The position numbers were made by a program, and so were the translations under genes. From NCBI RefSeq assembly GCF_020616515.1, contig NZ_CP085135.1:3038001-3102000 (forward strand): a stretch of 64,000 nucleotides of DNA. Reading direction: 5' to 3'. The notes under the pieces are model-generated. The model did not search any database and had not been told where the DNA came from. It saw only the letters and a program-made list of their open reading frames with translations. Positions 1-9,844 of the stretch are shown one piece after another; positions within the stretch are counted from its first letter, which is position 1; each line of letters begins with the position of its first letter. This DNA is from Mesorhizobium sp. PAMC28654. Lineage in GTDB: Bacteria; Pseudomonadota; Alphaproteobacteria; Rhizobiales; Rhizobiaceae.

Positions 1-914
1 CCGGGGATCCCATAGCGATGATGCTGCCACCCGGCGCGACGGATGCCGACATTGCCCGGCTGCGGGCGCTCTACGGGCTCGACAAGACCATCGTGCAGCA
101 GTTCTTCATCTGGCTTTCCGGCGTCGTCCGAGGCGATTTCGGCACCTCGATCTCGCTGCGGCAGAACGTGCTCGGCCTCGTCTTCAATCGGCTGCCGGCG
201 ACGCTGGAACTTGCCATCGTCGCCCTTGTCATGGCGGTTGCGATCGGCGGAACGACGGCGATCATCGGCGCGCGAGAACGCGGCACGGCGATCGAAGCCG
301 GCATCGACATCGCCAGCGGGACGGCGCTGTCCATTCCCGATTTCCTGTGGGGCCTGGTGCTGATCCTGCTGTTTGGCGTGCTGGTGCCTATCTTCGACAT
401 TTCCGGCCGGGTGTCACCGCAGCTCGACCTGCCCTTCGTCACCCAATTCTATCTGTTCGAGAGCGTGCTTCGGCTGCGCTTCGACCTGACCTGGGATCTC
501 CTCAAACACATGCTGATGCCGGCGGTTGCCTTGGCGCTGCCGCTGGCCGCGATCATCTCGCAGCTGTTGAAACAGTCGCTGAAGGAAGTGCTCGATCTCG
601 ACTATGTCATGCTGGCGCGGGTGAAGGGGTTTTCGGAAACGCAGGTCATCCTGCGCGAGGCGCTGAAGAATGCCGCCCTGCCGACGCTTACCCTGGTTGG
701 CGTGCAATTCACCTTCCTCATCGGCGGCACCGTCATCGTCGAGCGGCTGTTTTCCTATGAAGGTCTCGGCAATATGGCGATCGATGCCGTCATCAATCGC
801 GATCTGCCGCTGATCCAGGGCATCGTGCTGGTCTTCGCGCTGCTGTTCGTGCTGATCAACCTTGCCGTAGACATGATGTATGCCTTGCTCAATCCGAGGC
901 TGCGCCATGGATGA
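1..914 (+). CDS. Peptide-type ABC transporter permease, DppB-like (5' end outside window)
   Basis: Inner-membrane permease of an oligopeptide/dipeptide-type ABC importer. The reading frame is open from the first base, and the first residues (PGDPIAMM) match the 'LPGDP' segment that follows the first membrane helix in DppB proteins. The true start therefore lies roughly 30 codons upstream, outside the window. Several hydrophobic segments follow. The cytoplasmic loop that contacts the ATPase is visible near the C-terminal third (ARVKGFSE...LREALKNAALP, the EAA loop). The stop overlaps the next permease by 8 nt. The substrate-binding protein of this importer is not in the window and is probably upstream. 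Substrate unknown. Confidence 0.9.
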   Translation, partial: GDPIAMMLPPGATDADIARLRALYGLDKTIVQQFFIWLSGVVRGDFGTSISLRQNVLGLVFNRLPATLELAIVALVMAVAIGGTTAIIGARERGTAIEAGIDIASGTALSIPDFLWGLVLILLFGVLVPIFDISGRVSPQLDLPFVTQFYLFESVLRLRFDLTWDLLKHMLMPAVALALPLAAIISQLLKQSLKEVLDLDYVMLARVKGFSETQVILREALKNAALPTLTLVGVQFTFLIGGTVIVERLFSYEGLGNMAIDAVINRDLPLIQGIVLVFALLFVLINLAVDMMYALLNPRLRHG

Positions 915-1755
915 CGGCCGCATTTCACGACATGGCTCGAGCGCAAAGCTGTGGCTGGCCGGCGGCTGGCTGCTGCCGGCGCTGCTGGCCGCGATCTTCG
1001 CGCCGCTGGTCGCAGCGCAAGATCCGCTGGCGCAGGACCTGATGCTGGAGCGGCTGCCTCCCTTCTGGATGAACGGCGCCGAGCCCGGCTACTGGCTGGG
1101 CACGGACAGCCTCGGCCGCGATCTCTTGTCCCGGCTGATCTTCGGCGGACGCATCGCTTTCATCGTCGCCTTCGCCGCTGCAATCGCCGCCTGTCTGGTC
1201 GGCTCGACGCTCGGCCTGATCGCCGGCTATTTCGGCGGCTGGGCCGATCGCATCATCTCACGCATCGTCGAGATCTGGATGGCCTTCCCACCGGTGCTGT
1301 TCGCCATCCTGCTGGTGGCCGTGCTTGGCACGGGCCTGAGCTCGGTCATCCTGGCTATCGCCATCATCGACTGGACACGCTTCTGCCGGGTCATCCGCGC
1401 CGAGGCGATGGGCCAGTCGCGGATGGACTATGTCGAGAATGCCCGCATCGCGGGCTATGGCCGCATCGGCATCATGCTGCGCGAAGTGCTGCCCAATGTC
1501 GTGCCCTCGATCGTGGCGCTTCTGTCGCTGGAAATGGGCATCGCCGTCATCGTCGAGGCGATCCTGTCCTTCGTCAACCTGTCGATCTCGACGGATGATC
1601 CGACCTGGGGCGGCATCATCGCCGAGGGCCGGCTATCCATCCATCAGGCGTGGTGGGTGCTGGTGTTCCCGCTGATCACGCTGATCCTGACGGTGCTGTC
1701 GTTCAGCCAGTTCGGCGAGGCGCTGCGGGCGCGCTTCGATCCGGTGCTGCGATGA
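907..1755 (+). CDS. Peptide-type ABC transporter permease, DppC-like
   Basis: Second membrane subunit (282 aa) of the importer. The N-terminal half carries the DppC hallmark 'LGTDSLGRDLLSRLIFGGR'. The EAA-type loop (ARIAGYGRIGIMLREVLPN) sits near residue 180. An ATG at 907 was chosen because it overlaps the stop of the preceding permease, a spacing typical of co-translated subunits; the frame is open further upstream but lies inside that gene. It overlaps the downstream ATPase by 4 nt (ATGA). Confidence 0.92.
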   Translation: MDDGRISRHGSSAKLWLAGGWLLPALLAAIFAPLVAAQDPLAQDLMLERLPPFWMNGAEPGYWLGTDSLGRDLLSRLIFGGRIAFIVAFAAAIAACLVGSTLGLIAGYFGGWADRIISRIVEIWMAFPPVLFAILLVAVLGTGLSSVILAIAIIDWTRFCRVIRAEAMGQSRMDYVENARIAGYGRIGIMLREVLPNVVPSIVALLSLEMGIAVIVEAILSFVNLSISTDDPTWGGIIAEGRLSIHQAWWVLVFPLITLILTVLSFSQFGEALRARFDPVLR

Positions 1756-2630
1756 GCGCTTGCCTCCACATCAGGGATTTGAGCGCCGTGTTGCCGAACG
1801 GCCAGCGCGTGCTGCGCTCGGTATCGCTTTCCGTACAGCCCGGCGAAGTGCGTGCACTGGTCGGCGAGAGCGGCGCCGGCAAGACCATGATCGGCAAGGC
1901 GGTGCTCGGCGTCTTGCCGTCGAGCGTGCGGATCGTCGAGGGCGACATGCTGCTCGAAGGCGAAGACCTCGGCAAGCTGCAGCCCAAGGCACGGCGCACG
2001 TTGATCGGCGCGCGCACGGCGCTGATCCCGCAGGACCCGCTGACCGCGCTCAACCCGTCGCGGCGCATCGGTCCACAGATGACCGACCGGCTGGTGCGCA
2101 TCCTCGGCTGGAGCGGCGAGAGGGCCGTCCAGCGCACCCGCCAGTTGCTGGACGAGGTGCAGATCCGCGATCCCGACCGCGTGCTGAAAAGCTATCCGCA
2201 CGAGCTTTCCGGCGGCATGCGCCAACGCGTGCTGATCGCCGCCGCCTTCGCCGCCGAGCCACGGCTGATCGTCGCCGACGAGCCTACGACAGCGCTCGAC
2301 GTCACCGTGCAGAAGCAGATCCTGCGCCTGATCGCGCAATTGCAGCGCGAGCACGGCACGGCGATCCTGTTCGTCACCCATGACCTCGGCGTCGTTGCCA
2401 AGATCAGCCAGAAAGTTTCGGTGCTCTATGCCGGCAAGGTGGTGGAAGAGGCCGAGACGGCTGATCTCTTTGCCGCCCCGCGGCACCCCTACACGCGGGC
2501 GCTGATGGCCGCGACGCCACGCTACACCGATCCGTTCGCCTCGCTGAAGCCGGTGGATGAGGCCGTGCTGGCCGGACTGGCCTCGGAGATCACAGCTGCC
2601 GACCAGGCGTGGAGGCGGCCGCATGGCTGA
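1752..2630 (+). CDS. ABC transporter ATP-binding protein, DppD/OppD-like
   Basis: Cytoplasmic ATPase subunit (292 aa). Walker A GESGAGKT, Q-loop around PQDPLTALNP, signature LSGGMRQR, Walker B LIVADEPTT and the switch histidine in VTHDLG are all present, so the subunit should be catalytically competent. The C-terminal peptide-importer extension (HPYTRALMAATP) is also there. The ATG at 1752 overlaps the previous stop (ATGA); the frame is open upstream of it but antisense-like and without a ribosome-binding site. The downstream ATPase starts 8 nt before this stop. Two non-identical ATPases in tandem are typical of OppDF/DppDF systems. Confidence 0.92.
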   Translation: MSACLHIRDLSAVLPNGQRVLRSVSLSVQPGEVRALVGESGAGKTMIGKAVLGVLPSSVRIVEGDMLLEGEDLGKLQPKARRTLIGARTALIPQDPLTALNPSRRIGPQMTDRLVRILGWSGERAVQRTRQLLDEVQIRDPDRVLKSYPHELSGGMRQRVLIAAAFAAEPRLIVADEPTTALDVTVQKQILRLIAQLQREHGTAILFVTHDLGVVAKISQKVSVLYAGKVVEEAETADLFAAPRHPYTRALMAATPRYTDPFASLKPVDEAVLAGLASEITAADQAWRRPHG

Positions 2631-3459
2631 GCCGTTGTTTTCCGTGCGCGGCCTGAAGGTCGCCTTGCCCGACATGACGCGCAAGCCGCTGATCGGGCGG
2701 GCGCCGATGATCGAAATCCTGAAAGGCCTGGATTTCGATCTGCCCAGGGGATCGGTCACCGGCATCGTCGGCGAATCCGGTTCCGGCAAGTCGACGCTCG
2801 GCCGCGCCCTGGTGCGCCTTCTTGAGCCGAGCGCAGGCAGCATCAGCTTCGACGGCCGCGATATCACCCATCTGCCGGAAGCAGAGCTTAGGCCACTGCG
2901 TCGCGATCTGCAGATGATCTTCCAGGATCCGATGTCGTCGCTCAATCCGCGCCGCACCATCGCCAGCATCATCGCCGCGCCGCTGAAGCAGAACGGCCTT
3001 GGTGACAACCTCAAGGATCGTGTTGCCGAAGCGCTGCAGCGCGTCGGCCTGCCGCAGGACTTCGCCAGCCGCTACCGCCATGAACTGTCGGGCGGCCAAC
3101 GCCAACGCGTCGGCATTGCGCGTGCGCTCGCCCTGTCGCCGAAATTCGTGCTGGCGGACGAAATCGTCTCCGGCCTCGACGTGTCGACCCAGGCGCAGAT
3201 CCTGACGCTGCTGGAAAGGCTCGCGGCCGAGATGGGACTGACCGTCGCCTTCATCAGTCACGATCTTTCAGTGATCCGGCGGCTGTGCCGGCAGGTGATC
3301 GTCATGCGCCAGGGCATGATTGTCGAAGCCAGCGCCACCGACAGTTTGTTCGAGAACCCGCGGCAGGACTACACGCGCGACCTGATATCAGCCATCCCGC
3401 TGCCCGAAATCGATCCGGGCTGGCTGGACCTTTCTCCCATCGCAAAGGCACCGGCATGA
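2623..3459 (+). CDS. ABC transporter ATP-binding protein, DppF/OppF-like
   Basis: Second ATPase (278 aa) of the same importer. It has Walker [20 protein letters not shown] (Q-loop), signature LSGGQRQR and a Walker B that reads FVLADEIVSGLD, with Ile where Pro is usual after DE. The C-terminal segment NPRQDYTRDLISAIP matches the peptide-importer tail. It is the last gene of the operon: 70 nt separate it from the VOC gene, which has its own strong ribosome-binding site. Substrate unknown; peptides, opines and related N-compounds are all possible. Confidence 0.92.
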   Translation: MAEPLFSVRGLKVALPDMTRKPLIGRAPMIEILKGLDFDLPRGSVTGIVGESGSGKSTLGRALVRLLEPSAGSISFDGRDITHLPEAELRPLRRDLQMIFQDPMSSLNPRRTIASIIAAPLKQNGLGDNLKDRVAEALQRVGLPQDFASRYRHELSGGQRQRVGIARALALSPKFVLADEIVSGLDVSTQAQILTLLERLAAEMGLTVAFISHDLSVIRRLCRQVIVMRQGMIVEASATDSLFENPRQDYTRDLISAIPLPEIDPGWLDLSPIAKAPA

Positions 3460-3529
3460 AGCATCCGCACGCCGAAAGCGGGCCCCGGCGTGCAGCATCG
3501 AAAAGGCCCGCGAGTGGAGGAGACCTGAG

Positions 3530-4129
3530 ATGAAGTCTGCAATCCGAAATGCAACGCTCGTTGCCGCTGTCCTGGGCAGCGCCGGGATGGCCATGGCCAG
3601 CTCGATACCCGGCATGCGTGGACACGACCACACCGGGATCACGGTTCCCGATATGAAGCAGGCGGTCGATTTCTTCACCGAGGTGGTCGGTTGCAAGAAG
3701 GCCATGTCGTTTGGCCCGTTCGCCGACGACAAGGGCACATTCATGCAGGATGTGCTGGGCGTCGACCCCAAGGCCGTGATCGAGCAGATCACCATGGTGC
3801 GCTGCGGCACCGGATCGAACATCGAGCTGTTCAAATACACCGCGCCCGATCAGAAAGACCTGACGCCGCGCAACAGCGACATAGGCGGATTCCACATCGC
3901 CTTCTATGTCGACGATGTCGCCGCCGCGAAAGCCTATCTCGATGCGAAGGGGGTCAAGACCAGGATGGGGCCGATTCCGCTTTCCGAAGGACCGGCCGCC
4001 GGCCAGACCATTCTTTATTTCCAGGCGCCCTGGGGCCTGCAGCTGGAAGCGATCAGCTATCCAAACGGAATGGCTTACGAGAAAGGCGCCGAGACCGTGC
4101 TCTGGAGCCCGAAGAACCCGGAAAAGTGA
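3530..4129 (+). CDS. Secreted VOC (glyoxalase/bleomycin-resistance/dioxygenase) superfamily protein
   Basis: 199 aa. Residues 1-23 form a clear Sec signal peptide (basic start, hydrophobic core, MAMA-SS cleavage region). The rest is a VOC fold: a first beta-alpha-beta module beginning HDHTGITVPDMKQAVDFF and a second beginning HIAFYVDDVAAAKAYLDAKG. LQLEAISYP supplies the usual late metal-ligand Glu. Most VOC enzymes are cytoplasmic, so export is unusual. The start is fixed by GGAGGAG 7 nt upstream. It follows the ABC importer and precedes a hairpin, so it may be the last gene of that transcription unit. The enzymatic reaction is unknown. Confidence 0.8.
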   Translation: MKSAIRNATLVAAVLGSAGMAMASSIPGMRGHDHTGITVPDMKQAVDFFTEVVGCKKAMSFGPFADDKGTFMQDVLGVDPKAVIEQITMVRCGTGSNIELFKYTAPDQKDLTPRNSDIGGFHIAFYVDDVAAAKAYLDAKGVKTRMGPIPLSEGPAAGQTILYFQAPWGLQLEAISYPNGMAYEKGAETVLWSPKNPEK

Positions 4130-4137
4130 TGCGCATG

Positions 4138-4164
4138 CGTGCTTGCGGGTCACCCGCAAGCACG
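4138..4164 (+). terminator. Strong hairpin after the VOC gene, probable terminator
   Basis: CGTGCTTGCGGGT at 4138-4150 is exactly complementary to ACCCGCAAGCACG at 4152-4164. The realistic form is about 11 bp with a 5-nt loop. It begins 8 nt after the VOC stop. No T-run follows, so it may be a transcript end-stabiliser rather than a classical Rho-independent terminator. It separates the ABC/VOC unit from the catabolic operon. Confidence 0.6.
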
Positions 4165-4186
4165 CCACACCTCCATGAAGCGAATC

Positions 4187-4216
4187 GTTTCCAATATGAA
4201 ACTTTAAGCTTGAAAT
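4187..4216 (+). promoter_or_regulatory. Tandem palindromic operator, probable MarR-protein site
   Basis: Two adjacent palindromes: GTTTC-N6-GAAAC (4187-4202) and CTTTAAGCTTGAAAT (4202-4216), whose centres are 14 nt apart. The AAGCTT core with TTT/AAA flanks recurs at 11415-11430 and 12288-12301 in front of two other start regions of this block. The MarR gene at 7328 is in the operon that begins at 4270, so autoregulation through this site is the simplest reading. Assignment to that protein is inference. Confidence 0.6.
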
Positions 4217-4269
4217 AAATTATCCTCGGCGCGATACTGCCAACAGCGAGCGAAGAGGAGATCGCACAG

Positions 4270-6564
4270 ATGAAGGTTGCGGTTCTCGGCGGCGGACCTG
4301 CCGGCCTCTACTTTGCCATTTCGATGAAACTCCGGGACGCCTCCCACGAGGTGACGGTGTTCGAGCGCAACCGCGCCGACGACACGTTCGGCTGGGGTGT
4401 CGTGCTGTCGGCCGAGACGCTCGAAAACCTGTCGAAGAACGATCCGGTCAGCGCCGTCTGGATCAAGAAGCATTTTGCCTATTGGGACGACATCGCCGTG
4501 ATCCATGACGGCGTGCGCACGGTCTCATCAGGGCATGGCTTCTGCGGCATCGGCCGCAAGCGGCTTCTCGTACTGCTGCAGCGGCGCGCGCGCGAACTGG
4601 GCGTCACGCTCTCCTTCGAGACCGATATCGCCGATCCCCGGCCCTATATGGAGACGTATGATCTGGTCGTCGCCGCCGACGGGCTGAACTCCAGGGCGCG
4701 AAACACCTTCGTCGACGTGTTCAAGCCCGACATCGACACCCGCAAATGCAAGTTCGTGTGGCTGGGCACCAACCAGAAATTCGACGACGCCTTCACCTTC
4801 ATCTTCGAGAAGACCGAGCATGGCTGGGTGTGGGCGCATGCCTACCAGTTCGACAGCGAAACCGCGACCTTCATCGTCGAGTGCAGCGAACAGACTTGGG
4901 CTGCCTTCGGCTTCGGTTCGATGACGCAACAGGAGTCCATCGCGATCTGCGAGCGTATCTTCCAAAAACATCTTGGCGGCCACGCGCTGATGACCAATGC
5001 CAACCACATTCGCGGCTCGGCCTGGATCAATTTCCCGCGCGTGCTGTGCGAGCGCTGGTCCTACAAGAACCTGGCGCTGATGGGCGATGCCGCGGCATCG
5101 GCGCATTTCTCGATTGGCTCCGGCACCAAGCTGGCGCTCGAAAGTGCGGTGGCGCTTGCCGAGTATGTCGAGTCCGAGCCGGACCTCGACGCCGCGTTCC
5201 GCAAATATGAGGACGCGCGCCGCACCGAGGTGCTGAAGCTGCAGTCCGCAGCGCGCAACTCGCTCGAATGGTTCGAGGAGGTGGAGCGCTATCTCGGCCT
5301 CGATCCGGTGCAGTTCAACTATTCGCTTTTGACCCGCTCGCAGCGCATCAGCCACGAGAATTTGCGGCTGCGCGATGCCGAATGGCTTGGCGGTGCGGAA
5401 GAATGGTTCCAGCGCCAGGCTGGCGCAGGCGGTAACAGCCTTCGCCGTGCGCCGATGTTCGCGCCGTTCAAGTTGCGCGACATGACACTCAACAACCGAA
5501 TCGTCGTCTCGCCGATGGCGCAGTACAAGGCGGTCGATGGCTGCCCGACAGACTGGCATTTCACCCACTACGCCGAACGGGCCAAGGGCGGCGCCGGGCT
5601 GGTCTATATCGAGATGACGTGCGTCAGCCCCGAAGGCCGTATCACGCCCGGCTGCCCGGGCTTTTACGCGCCCGAACATGAGGTGGCGTGGGAGCGGCTG
5701 GTGGACTTCGTCCACACCGAGACCGAGGCGAAGATCTGCGCCCAGATCGGCCATTCCGGCGCCAAGGGTTCGACCCGGCTCGGCTGGGAGGGCACCGACG
5801 TGCCGCTGACCTCCGGCAACTGGCCGATCATGTCGGCGTCAGCGGTGGCATGGTCCGCGCAGAACCAGGTTCCGAAGGCGATGGACCGCGCCGACATGGA
5901 TTTGGTGCGCGACCAATTCGTGGCTTCGGCCGAGATGGCGGATCGTTGCGGCTTCGACATGTTGGAGATCCATGCCGCGCACGGCTATCTGCTGTCCTCC
6001 TTCATCACCCCGGTCACCAACCAGCGCACGGACGCCTATGGCGGCTCGCTCGAAAACCGGATGCGCTATCCGCTGGAGATCTTCCGCGCCGTGCGCGCCG
6101 CCTGGCCGGCCGGCAAGCCGATCTCGATGCGCATCTCGGCCAATGACTGGGTCGGCATCGAAGGTGTGACGCCAGCCGACGCGGTCGAGATCGCGCGATT
6201 GCTGCATGAAGCCGGCGTCGACATCTGCGACGTGTCGGCGGGCCAGACATCGGCGGCGGCAAAGCCTGTCTACGGCCGCATGTTCCAGACGCCGTTTTCC
6301 GATCGCATCCGCAACGAGGTCGGCATGGCGACGATGGCAGTCGGCAACATCTATGAGCCGGACCATGTCAACTCGATCCTGATGGCCGGCCGCGCCGACC
6401 TCGTAGCGCTTGCACGGCCGCATCTCGCTGATCCCTACTGGACGCTGCATGCCGCGGTGACGCTCGGCGATCGAGGCGTCAAGTGGCCTGATCCCTATCT
6501 GCCGGGACGCGACCAGCTCTATCGGCTGGCCGAGCGCGATGCGGCGGCGGGGCTGAAAGTATGA
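4270..6564 (+). CDS. Bifunctional FAD monooxygenase / OYE-type reductase fusion, 2-aminobenzoyl-CoA monooxygenase/reductase-like
   Basis: 764 aa. Residues 1-390 resemble a group A FAD monooxygenase: Rossmann loop GGGPAGLYF (7-15) and FAD-ribityl motif GD (272-273) in [11 protein letters not shown]. Residues 394-745 are an NADH:flavin oxidoreductase/OYE barrel beginning APMFAPFKL, with HAAHGYL (His568, His571, Tyr573) and the conserved [14 protein letters not shown]. This arrangement is that of the 2-aminobenzoyl-CoA monooxygenase/reductase known from Azoarcus evansii and of proteins annotated salicylyl-CoA 5-hydroxylase/oxidoreductase. The first domain hydroxylates the aryl-CoA and the second reduces the product to a non-aromatic ring. 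GAGGAG 9 nt upstream supports the start. First gene of an operon with beta-oxidation-type enzymes. The true substrate is unproven, and no CoA ligase is adjacent. Confidence 0.82.
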   Translation: MKVAVLGGGPAGLYFAISMKLRDASHEVTVFERNRADDTFGWGVVLSAETLENLSKNDPVSAVWIKKHFAYWDDIAVIHDGVRTVSSGHGFCGIGRKRLLVLLQRRARELGVTLSFETDIADPRPYMETYDLVVAADGLNSRARNTFVDVFKPDIDTRKCKFVWLGTNQKFDDAFTFIFEKTEHGWVWAHAYQFDSETATFIVECSEQTWAAFGFGSMTQQESIAICERIFQKHLGGHALMTNANHIRGSAWINFPRVLCERWSYKNLALMGDAAASAHFSIGSGTKLALESAVALAEYVESEPDLDAAFRKYEDARRTEVLKLQSAARNSLEWFEEVERYLGLDPVQFNYSLLTRSQRISHENLRLRDAEWLGGAEEWFQRQAGAGGNSLRRAPMFAPFKLRDMTLNNRIVVSPMAQYKAVDGCPTDWHFTHYAERAKGGAGLVYIEMTCVSPEGRITPGCPGFYAPEHEVAWERLVDFVHTETEAKICAQIGHSGAKGSTRLGWEGTDVPLTSGNWPIMSASAVAWSAQNQVPKAMDRADMDLVRDQFVASAEMADRCGFDMLEIHAAHGYLLSSFITPVTNQRTDAYGGSLENRMRYPLEIFRAVRAAWPAGKPISMRISANDWVGIEGVTPADAVEIARLLHEAGVDICDVSAGQTSAAAKPVYGRMFQTPFSDRIRNEVGMATMAVGNIYEPDHVNSILMAGRADLVALARPHLADPYWTLHAAVTLGDRGVKWPDPYLPGRDQLYRLAERDAAAGLKV

Positions 6565-7334
6565 GCGCAGCATCAGCAGTCGCGGGCCGGCATGCGCTGG
6601 TCACAGGCGGTGGTTCCGGCGTCGGCCGTGCAATCGCGCTGGCGTTGGCCAATGCGGGCGTTGACGTAACCATCTGCGGCCGCCGCGAAGCCGAGCTCGC
6701 CAAGGTGGTTGATGAAAGCGACCGCATCTTCGCCGTCGCCGCCGACGTCACCAACGAGGCGGCAATGGCTGCCCTGTACGAGACGGCTGAGGCCGCGCGC
6801 GGCCCTATCGACATCGTCGTCGCCAATGCCGGCATGTCCGGCAGCGCAGCAGCGCACAGAACCGCGCTCAGTGATTGGCAGCGGACGCTCGACGTCAACC
6901 TGACCGGTTCGTTCCTGACGGTGAAGCCGGCGCTGGCCGGCATGGCCGCGCGGAAGACAGGCCGGATCATTTTCATTGCTTCGACCGCGGGCCTGAAGGG
7001 TTACGCCTATGTTGCTCCGTATGTCGCGGCCAAGCATGGCGTTGTCGGCCTGATGCGCGCGCTGGCCGCCGAGACGGCAAAATCCGGCGTGACGGTCAAT
7101 GCCATATGCCCGGGCTTCGTCGAAACCGAGATGCTGGAGGACTCCATCCAGCGCATCATCGAAAAGACCGGCCGCTCGGACGAGCAGGCGCGGGCGAGCC
7201 TCGCCTCGACAAATCCGCAGGGCCGCTTCATCCAGCCGGAGGAGGTTGCGGAAGCGGTGCTCTGGCTGTGCGGCAATGCCGCCCAATCCATCACCGGACA
7301 GGCAATCTCCATTTCGGGAGGCGAAACATGGTAG
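6561..7334 (+). CDS. SDR family oxidoreductase
   Basis: Classical short-chain dehydrogenase, 257 aa. NAD(P)-binding TGGGSGVG is at the N-terminus and NAG in VVANAGMSG. The catalytic triad is Ser141 (IAST), Tyr154 and Lys158 (YVAAK). It starts with a 4-nt ATGA overlap with the fusion flavoprotein, so the two are translationally linked. By context it probably oxidises a 3-hydroxyacyl-CoA or reduces a ring ketone formed during breakdown of the dearomatised CoA ester. The C-terminal SISGGETW is a typical SDR ending. The exact substrate cannot be read from sequence. Confidence 0.88.
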   Translation: MSAASAVAGRHALVTGGGSGVGRAIALALANAGVDVTICGRREAELAKVVDESDRIFAVAADVTNEAAMAALYETAEAARGPIDIVVANAGMSGSAAAHRTALSDWQRTLDVNLTGSFLTVKPALAGMAARKTGRIIFIASTAGLKGYAYVAPYVAAKHGVVGLMRALAAETAKSGVTVNAICPGFVETEMLEDSIQRIIEKTGRSDEQARASLASTNPQGRFIQPEEVAEAVLWLCGNAAQSITGQAISISGGETW

Positions 7335-7798
7335 CCGGTCCTCTCCCCGCCCCCTCCGGCCCCGGCAAGGATCGCCTGCGGTTGTGGGTGCGCCTGTTGC
7401 GGGCGTCGCGCACAATAGAGTCCGAGTTGCGCGAACGTCTGAGGCAGGAATTCAACACGACGCTGCCACGCTTCGATGTGATGGCCGCGCTCTACCGCGC
7501 GCCCGAGGGTATGCTGATGAGCGACCTGTCACGCTTCCTGCTGGTGTCCAACGGCAATGTGACGGGCATCGTCGACCGTCTGGTGTCTGAGGGACTTGTC
7601 GCCCGCGCGCGCCGCAACGGCGACCGCCGCACGTCGATGGTGCGGTTGACCGAGGAAGGGTCGAAGGCGTTCGGCATCATCGCCGCCGCGCACGAAGGCT
7701 GGATCAGCGAGTTGCTGGGCAATGTCAGCGAGGACGACGCACGCGGTCTGAGCGGCATGCTCAAATCCTTTCGAAGCAATTGGGAGGGCCGGGAATGA
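7328..7798 (+). CDS. MarR family transcriptional regulator
   Basis: 156 aa winged-helix regulator. The recognition region ([28 protein letters not shown]) and the wing ([19 protein letters not shown], with the invariant D-R) are clear. The ATG at 7328 overlaps the SDR stop by 7 nt; longer open sequence upstream is out of frame with the SDR gene and is not coding. MarR proteins placed inside aromatic-CoA operons commonly repress them and release DNA on binding the CoA thioester. The palindromes at 4187-4216, 11415-11430 and 12288-12318 are the likely targets (inference). Confidence 0.88.
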   Translation: MVAGPLPAPSGPGKDRLRLWVRLLRASRTIESELRERLRQEFNTTLPRFDVMAALYRAPEGMLMSDLSRFLLVSNGNVTGIVDRLVSEGLVARARRNGDRRTSMVRLTEEGSKAFGIIAAAHEGWISELLGNVSEDDARGLSGMLKSFRSNWEGRE

Positions 7799-8607
7799 CT
7801 GCCATGGCTGGGTTGAAGCCGAAGCATTTCCTTTGGCAAGTCGAGGGCAAGGTCGCTAGGATCCGGCTCGACCGGCCGGAGCGCAAGAACCCGCTGACTT
7901 TTGAAAGCTATGCCGAGCTGCGCGATACGTTTCGCGATCTGGTCTACGCCGACGACGTCGACGCCGTGGTGTTCCTGCCCAATGGCGGCAATTTCTGCTC
8001 CGGCGGCGATGTCCACGACATCATCGGGCCGCTGGTCAGGATGGACATGAAGGAGCTCCTGGCCTTCACGCGCATGACCGGCGATTTCGTCAAGGCGATG
8101 CTGAATTGCGGCAAGCCGATCATCGCGGCCATCGACGGCGTGGCGGTGGGCGCCGGCGCGATCATCGCCATGGCATCGGACATCCGCATCGCGACACCGG
8201 AAGCCAAGACGGCGTTCCTGTTCACGCGAGTCGGCCTGGCCGGCTGCGACATGGGCGCCTGCGCGATCCTGCCGCGCATCATCGGCCAGGGCCGCGCCGC
8301 CGAACTGCTCTACACCGGCCGCACAATGACGGCGGCGGAAGGCGAGCGCTGGGGTTTCTACAACCGGCTGGTTGATGCCGCCGCGCTCGAAGCCGACGCG
8401 CTCGACATGGCCGCGCGCATCGTCTCCGGTCCAACCTTCGCTCACGGTATCACCAAGACACAGTTGAACCAGGAATGGTCGATGGGTCTCGACCAGGCGA
8501 TCGAGGCGGAAGCGCAGGCGCAAGCGATCTGCATGCAGACCCGCGATTTCGAGCGCGCCTACAACGCCTTTGTCGACAAGCAGAAGCCGGTGTTCGAGGG
8601 CAATTGA
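7795..8607 (+). CDS. Enoyl-CoA hydratase/isomerase family protein
   Basis: 270 aa crotonase-fold enzyme. The CoA/oxyanion-hole segment ([14 protein letters not shown]) and the second backbone-NH loop ([20 protein letters not shown]) are present. Where many hydratases have GLxPDxGG, this reads GLAGCDMGA, so reaction type (hydratase, isomerase or ring hydrolase) is open. The ATG at 7795 overlaps the MarR stop (ATGA) with GGAGGG just upstream. The acyl-CoA dehydrogenase follows with a TGATG junction. Likely acts on a cyclic or ring-opened enoyl-CoA in this pathway. Confidence 0.86.
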   Translation: MTAMAGLKPKHFLWQVEGKVARIRLDRPERKNPLTFESYAELRDTFRDLVYADDVDAVVFLPNGGNFCSGGDVHDIIGPLVRMDMKELLAFTRMTGDFVKAMLNCGKPIIAAIDGVAVGAGAIIAMASDIRIATPEAKTAFLFTRVGLAGCDMGACAILPRIIGQGRAAELLYTGRTMTAAEGERWGFYNRLVDAAALEADALDMAARIVSGPTFAHGITKTQLNQEWSMGLDQAIEAEAQAQAICMQTRDFERAYNAFVDKQKPVFEGN

Positions 8608-9755
8608 TGGCTGACAAGAGCTTTCTCAACTGGCCGTTCTTCGAGGACCGCCATCGCGAACTGGCCGAGCGGCTGGACGCATGGTGCACGACAAACCTGC
8701 CTGTCGACCATCATGATGTCGACGCCGCCTGCCGTGAGCTGGTGGCAAAGCTCGGCAAGGATGGATGGCTGAAGCCGACGGCTGTCGACACCGACAATCC
8801 CGGGCCGCTGGACGTGCGCACCTTGTGCATCACGCGCGAGACACTGGCCCGGCATGACGGGTTGGCCGATTTCGCCTTCGCCATGCAGGGGCTCGGCACC
8901 GGTGCGCTCAGCCTGTTTGGTACGCGTGACCAGCAGGACTGGCTGACCAAGACCCGCGCGGGCAAGGCGATTTCCGCCTTCGCTCTGTCGGAACCGCGCT
9001 CCGGCTCGGACGTCGCCAACATGGAAATGACGGCCGTCCGCGACGGCGACAACTATGTTCTCAATGGCGAGAAGACCTGGATTTCCAATGGCGGCATCGC
9101 CGATCTCTACATCGTCTTTGCCCGTACCGGCGAGGCACCGGGCGCCAAGGGACTTTCGGCGTTCATCGTGCCGGCCGAGACGAAAGGCCTGACCATCGCC
9201 GAGCGGCTGGAAGTGATCGCGCCGCATCCGCTGGCGCGCCTGTCCTTCGATGGCGCCCGCGTTCCTGCATCCGCGCTGATCGGCAAGCCGGGCGACGGTT
9301 TTCGCATCGCCATGTCCGTGCTCGATGTGTTCCGCTCGACCGTCGGTGCGGCAGCGCTAGGCTTTGCGCGGCGTGCGCTGGACGAGAGCATAAAAAGGGT
9401 GGTCGGGCGAAAACTGTTCGGCGCGCCAATGGCGGAGTTGCAGATGGTGCAGGGCCACATCGCCGATATGGCGCTCGATGTCGATGCGGCCGCCCTTCTG
9501 GTCTATCGCGCCGCCTGGACCAAGGACATGGGCGCTGCCCGCGTCACCCGCGAGGCGGCGATGGCCAAGCTGTTCGCCACCGACAAGGCGCAGGAGGTGA
9601 TCGACAAGGCCGTGCAACTGCATGGCGGCGACGGTGTCCGCAAAGGCCATATCGTCGAAAGCCTCTACCGCGAGATCCGCGCGCTGCGTATCTACGAAGG
9701 AGCGTCGGACGTGCAGAAGGTGGTGATCGCCAGGCAGGTCATGGGAGCGGCCTGA
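8607..9755 (+). CDS. Acyl-CoA dehydrogenase family protein
   Basis: 382 aa FAD enzyme. It carries the FAD/substrate motif [14 protein letters not shown], the second flavin motif [15 protein letters not shown] and the C-terminal [10 protein letters not shown], which contains the usual position of the catalytic Glu. It starts at ATG 8607, sharing one base with the hydratase stop (TGATG). Upstream in-frame sequence lies inside the hydratase gene and is rejected. Likely introduces or removes a double bond in the CoA-bound ring product; electrons go to ETF. Last gene tightly coupled to the operon: an 89-nt gap follows before the Rid-family gene. Confidence 0.9.
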   Translation: MADKSFLNWPFFEDRHRELAERLDAWCTTNLPVDHHDVDAACRELVAKLGKDGWLKPTAVDTDNPGPLDVRTLCITRETLARHDGLADFAFAMQGLGTGALSLFGTRDQQDWLTKTRAGKAISAFALSEPRSGSDVANMEMTAVRDGDNYVLNGEKTWISNGGIADLYIVFARTGEAPGAKGLSAFIVPAETKGLTIAERLEVIAPHPLARLSFDGARVPASALIGKPGDGFRIAMSVLDVFRSTVGAAALGFARRALDESIKRVVGRKLFGAPMAELQMVQGHIADMALDVDAAALLVYRAAWTKDMGAARVTREAAMAKLFATDKAQEVIDKAVQLHGGDGVRKGHIVESLYREIRALRIYEGASDVQKVVIARQVMGAA

Positions 9756-9844
9756 GGCCTCTTCCTGTGTCGAGGAATTTGTAGGCCGGATTGTTTTCGA
9801 ACGCAGACATTGCGAACCGAGTTTAGGGAATCGGGAGACTGGAC

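Noticed and set aside
4528..5754. Long open frame on the minus strand inside the fusion flavoprotein gene (also seen at 15287-16108, 28614-29321 and 42916-44199)
   Set aside because: High GC content keeps antisense frames open. Translations are Arg/His/Leu-rich without motifs, and the plus-strand products have complete family signatures.
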